A DNA stretch of 64,000 nt from BCD1 sp965230565 (GTDB lineage: Bacteria; Bacteroidota; Bacteroidia; Chitinophagales; Saprospiraceae), in assembly GCA_965230565.1 (NCBI GenBank), contig CBDDLH010000016.1, forward strand, positions 186,001-250,000, given 5' to 3'. The position numbers and the translations under genes are program-made. Positions 63,303 to 64,000 of this stretch are shown here, piece after piece (positions within the stretch are counted from its first letter, which is position 1; every line of letters starts with the position of its first letter). The notes under the pieces were generated by a model. The model did not search any database. It was given only the letters and a program-made list of their open reading frames with translations, and was not told the DNA's origin.

Positions 63303-63334
63303 AAACCCTGTCTGCTCCGCAGGAAGGCAGGTTT
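63303..63334. repeat. Imperfect palindromic element between the regulator and SPFH genes
   Basis: CCTGTCTGC and a near-complement ending GGCAGG flank a TCC centre (63307-63331), with AAA and TTT outside. It resembles short GC-rich palindromes found between genes in Bacteroidota. The rest of the 448-base gap 62988-63435 is AT-rich with no gene seen. Confidence 0.4.
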
Positions 63335-63375
63335 AAACATATCCTGGAATATTGACTATGGAGAGCTTTATAAAC

Positions 63376-63411
63376 AAAAAAGCCAGGTGAATATTTTATT
63401 ATCCACCTGGC
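63376..63411 (-). terminator. Terminator of the SPFH gene
   Basis: On the minus strand, GCCAGGTG (63411-63404) pairs with CACCTGGC (63389-63382) across a 14-base loop and is followed by T6 (63381-63376). It lies 24 bases after the stop of the SPFH gene. Confidence 0.85.
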
Positions 63412-63435
63412 CCCGTTTATGATTGTCAACTCAAT

Positions 63436-64000
63436 TTATTTCCCGGATTTAACTTTAACCGGTTTTTTCAATTCGAGTTGATTTTGTCTTTTCATTTCTT
63501 CTCCGATCTGATGTGAAGCTACGAAACTCGTAATGGTTTCGGTGAGCATTTCACTACCTGCAGCCGGCGTGTTTGGCATCAGGATAAGATTAGAGTTGGT
63601 ATTTTCACCAACAGATTGTAAGGTGTCATAATGTTGTGTTACCACGATAAGCGCAGAAGCTTCCTGGGAATTAATACCCACTTTGCTCAAAACATCAACA
63701 GACTCTTCCAGACCACGGGCAATTTCACGACGCTGGTCAGCAATACCTTGACCATGCAAACGCTTACTTTCCGCTTCCGCTTTTGCCTTGGCTACGATAC
63801 GGATCCTTTCGGCTTCCCCTTCATATTCTGCAGCAACTTTCTCGCGTTCGGCAGCATTAATTCGGTTCATCGCATTTTTTACATCATGGTCAGGGTCAAT
63901 ATCGGTAACAAGTGCCTTAACGATCACATAACCATATTCATTCATCGCATGGGAAATATCCCTTTTGATAGCATCTGCAATGTCATCCTTACGAACGAAA
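63436..64000 (-). CDS. SPFH/band-7 domain protein (partial, 5' end outside window)
   Basis: The frame is open to the window edge, so the ATG at 63945 is internal; 18 further codons upstream read FVRKDDIADAIKRDISHA. This is the C-terminal part of a stomatin/HflK-like membrane scaffold protein. It shows the end of the band-7 domain (YGYVIVKALVTDIDPD, VKNAMNRINAAEREK) and the long charged helix with AEGEAERIRI-like repeats (EYEGEAERIRIVAKAKAEAE). The final 60 residues contain SNLILMPNTP, typical of the family. Such proteins form rings in the membrane and help organise proteases or lipid domains. Confidence 0.9.
   Translation of the reverse strand, partial: FVRKDDIADAIKRDISHAMNEYGYVIVKALVTDIDPDHDVKNAMNRINAAEREKVAAEYEGEAERIRIVAKAKAEAESKRLHGQGIADQRREIARGLEESVDVLSKVGINSQEASALIVVTQHYDTLQSVGENTNSNLILMPNTPAAGSEMLTETITSFVASHQIGEEMKRQNQLELKKPVKVKSGK

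Overview
The window reads as chromosomal DNA of a Bacteroidota bacterium, most likely a member of the Saprospiria. The reasons are a SusC/SusD pair with a hybrid two-component regulator, type IX secretion (T9SS) C-terminal signals of type A and type B, a PorP/SprF-family protein, giant Cys-rich Ig-like/SprB-repeat surface proteins, and promoters that fit the Bacteroidota pattern TTG-N17-20-TAnnTTTG. I saw no rRNA, tRNA, CRISPR array, insertion sequence, integrase or phage gene.

Layout. (1) 1-2.9 kb: a [NiFe]-hydrogenase maturation protease, a ferritin-like/SRPBCC fusion protein and a CYTH-domain protein. (2) 2.9-27.5 kb: a large divergent polysaccharide utilisation locus for beta-mannan. Leftward run a T9SS-exported GH5-like enzyme with an N-terminal DUF5060 domain, a CE2-type acetylesterase lipoprotein and a GH27 alpha-galactosidase. 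Rightward run SusC, SusD, two IPT/TIG glycan-binding lipoproteins, a GH26 mannanase, a sodium:solute symporter, a GH130 mannosylglucose phosphorylase, a cellobiose/mannobiose 2-epimerase, a SusR-like hybrid sensor and a GH5 enzyme broken by a one-base frameshift. Together these give a full route: deacetylation and degalactosylation, cleavage outside the cell, SusCD uptake, mannobiose import, epimerisation to Man-Glc and phosphorolysis to Man-1-P plus glucose. (3) 27.6-30.1 kb: ArsC-like protein, MiaA with an unusual tail, and an SDR39U1-type epimerase. (4) 30.2-41.0 kb, all leftward: two large T9SS type B surface proteins (one with SprB repeats, one with five cohesin-like modules and ten Ig-like repeats) and a PorP/SprF protein. 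(5) 41.6-46.3 kb: a tight three-gene operon of SGNH hydrolase, SGNH hydrolase with a LysM insert, and an AlgI-like MBOAT acyltransferase, which looks like an envelope O-acetylation system. (6) 46.5-50.6 kb: DUF502 protein, RlpA with two SPOR domains, MnmA and a lipoprotein. (7) 51.1-58.8 kb: a gene of about 2570 codons (choice-of-anchor L, Calx-beta-like, four tandem 86-residue repeats, SprB, fifteen Ig-like repeats, type B signal), split by a single missing base. (8) 58.8-64 kb: NTF2-like protein, ABC-F ATPase, a PhoR/PhoB-like pair and the 3' part of an SPFH/band-7 gene that runs off the edge.

The best leads for something new are the MBOAT/SGNH/LysM operon, the ferritin-like/SRPBCC fusion, the cohesin-bearing protein beside PorP/SprF, degenerate heptad repeats in two intergenic gaps, and several long perfect inverted repeats. 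Two genes carry single-base frameshifts that are either sequencing errors or recent inactivation.
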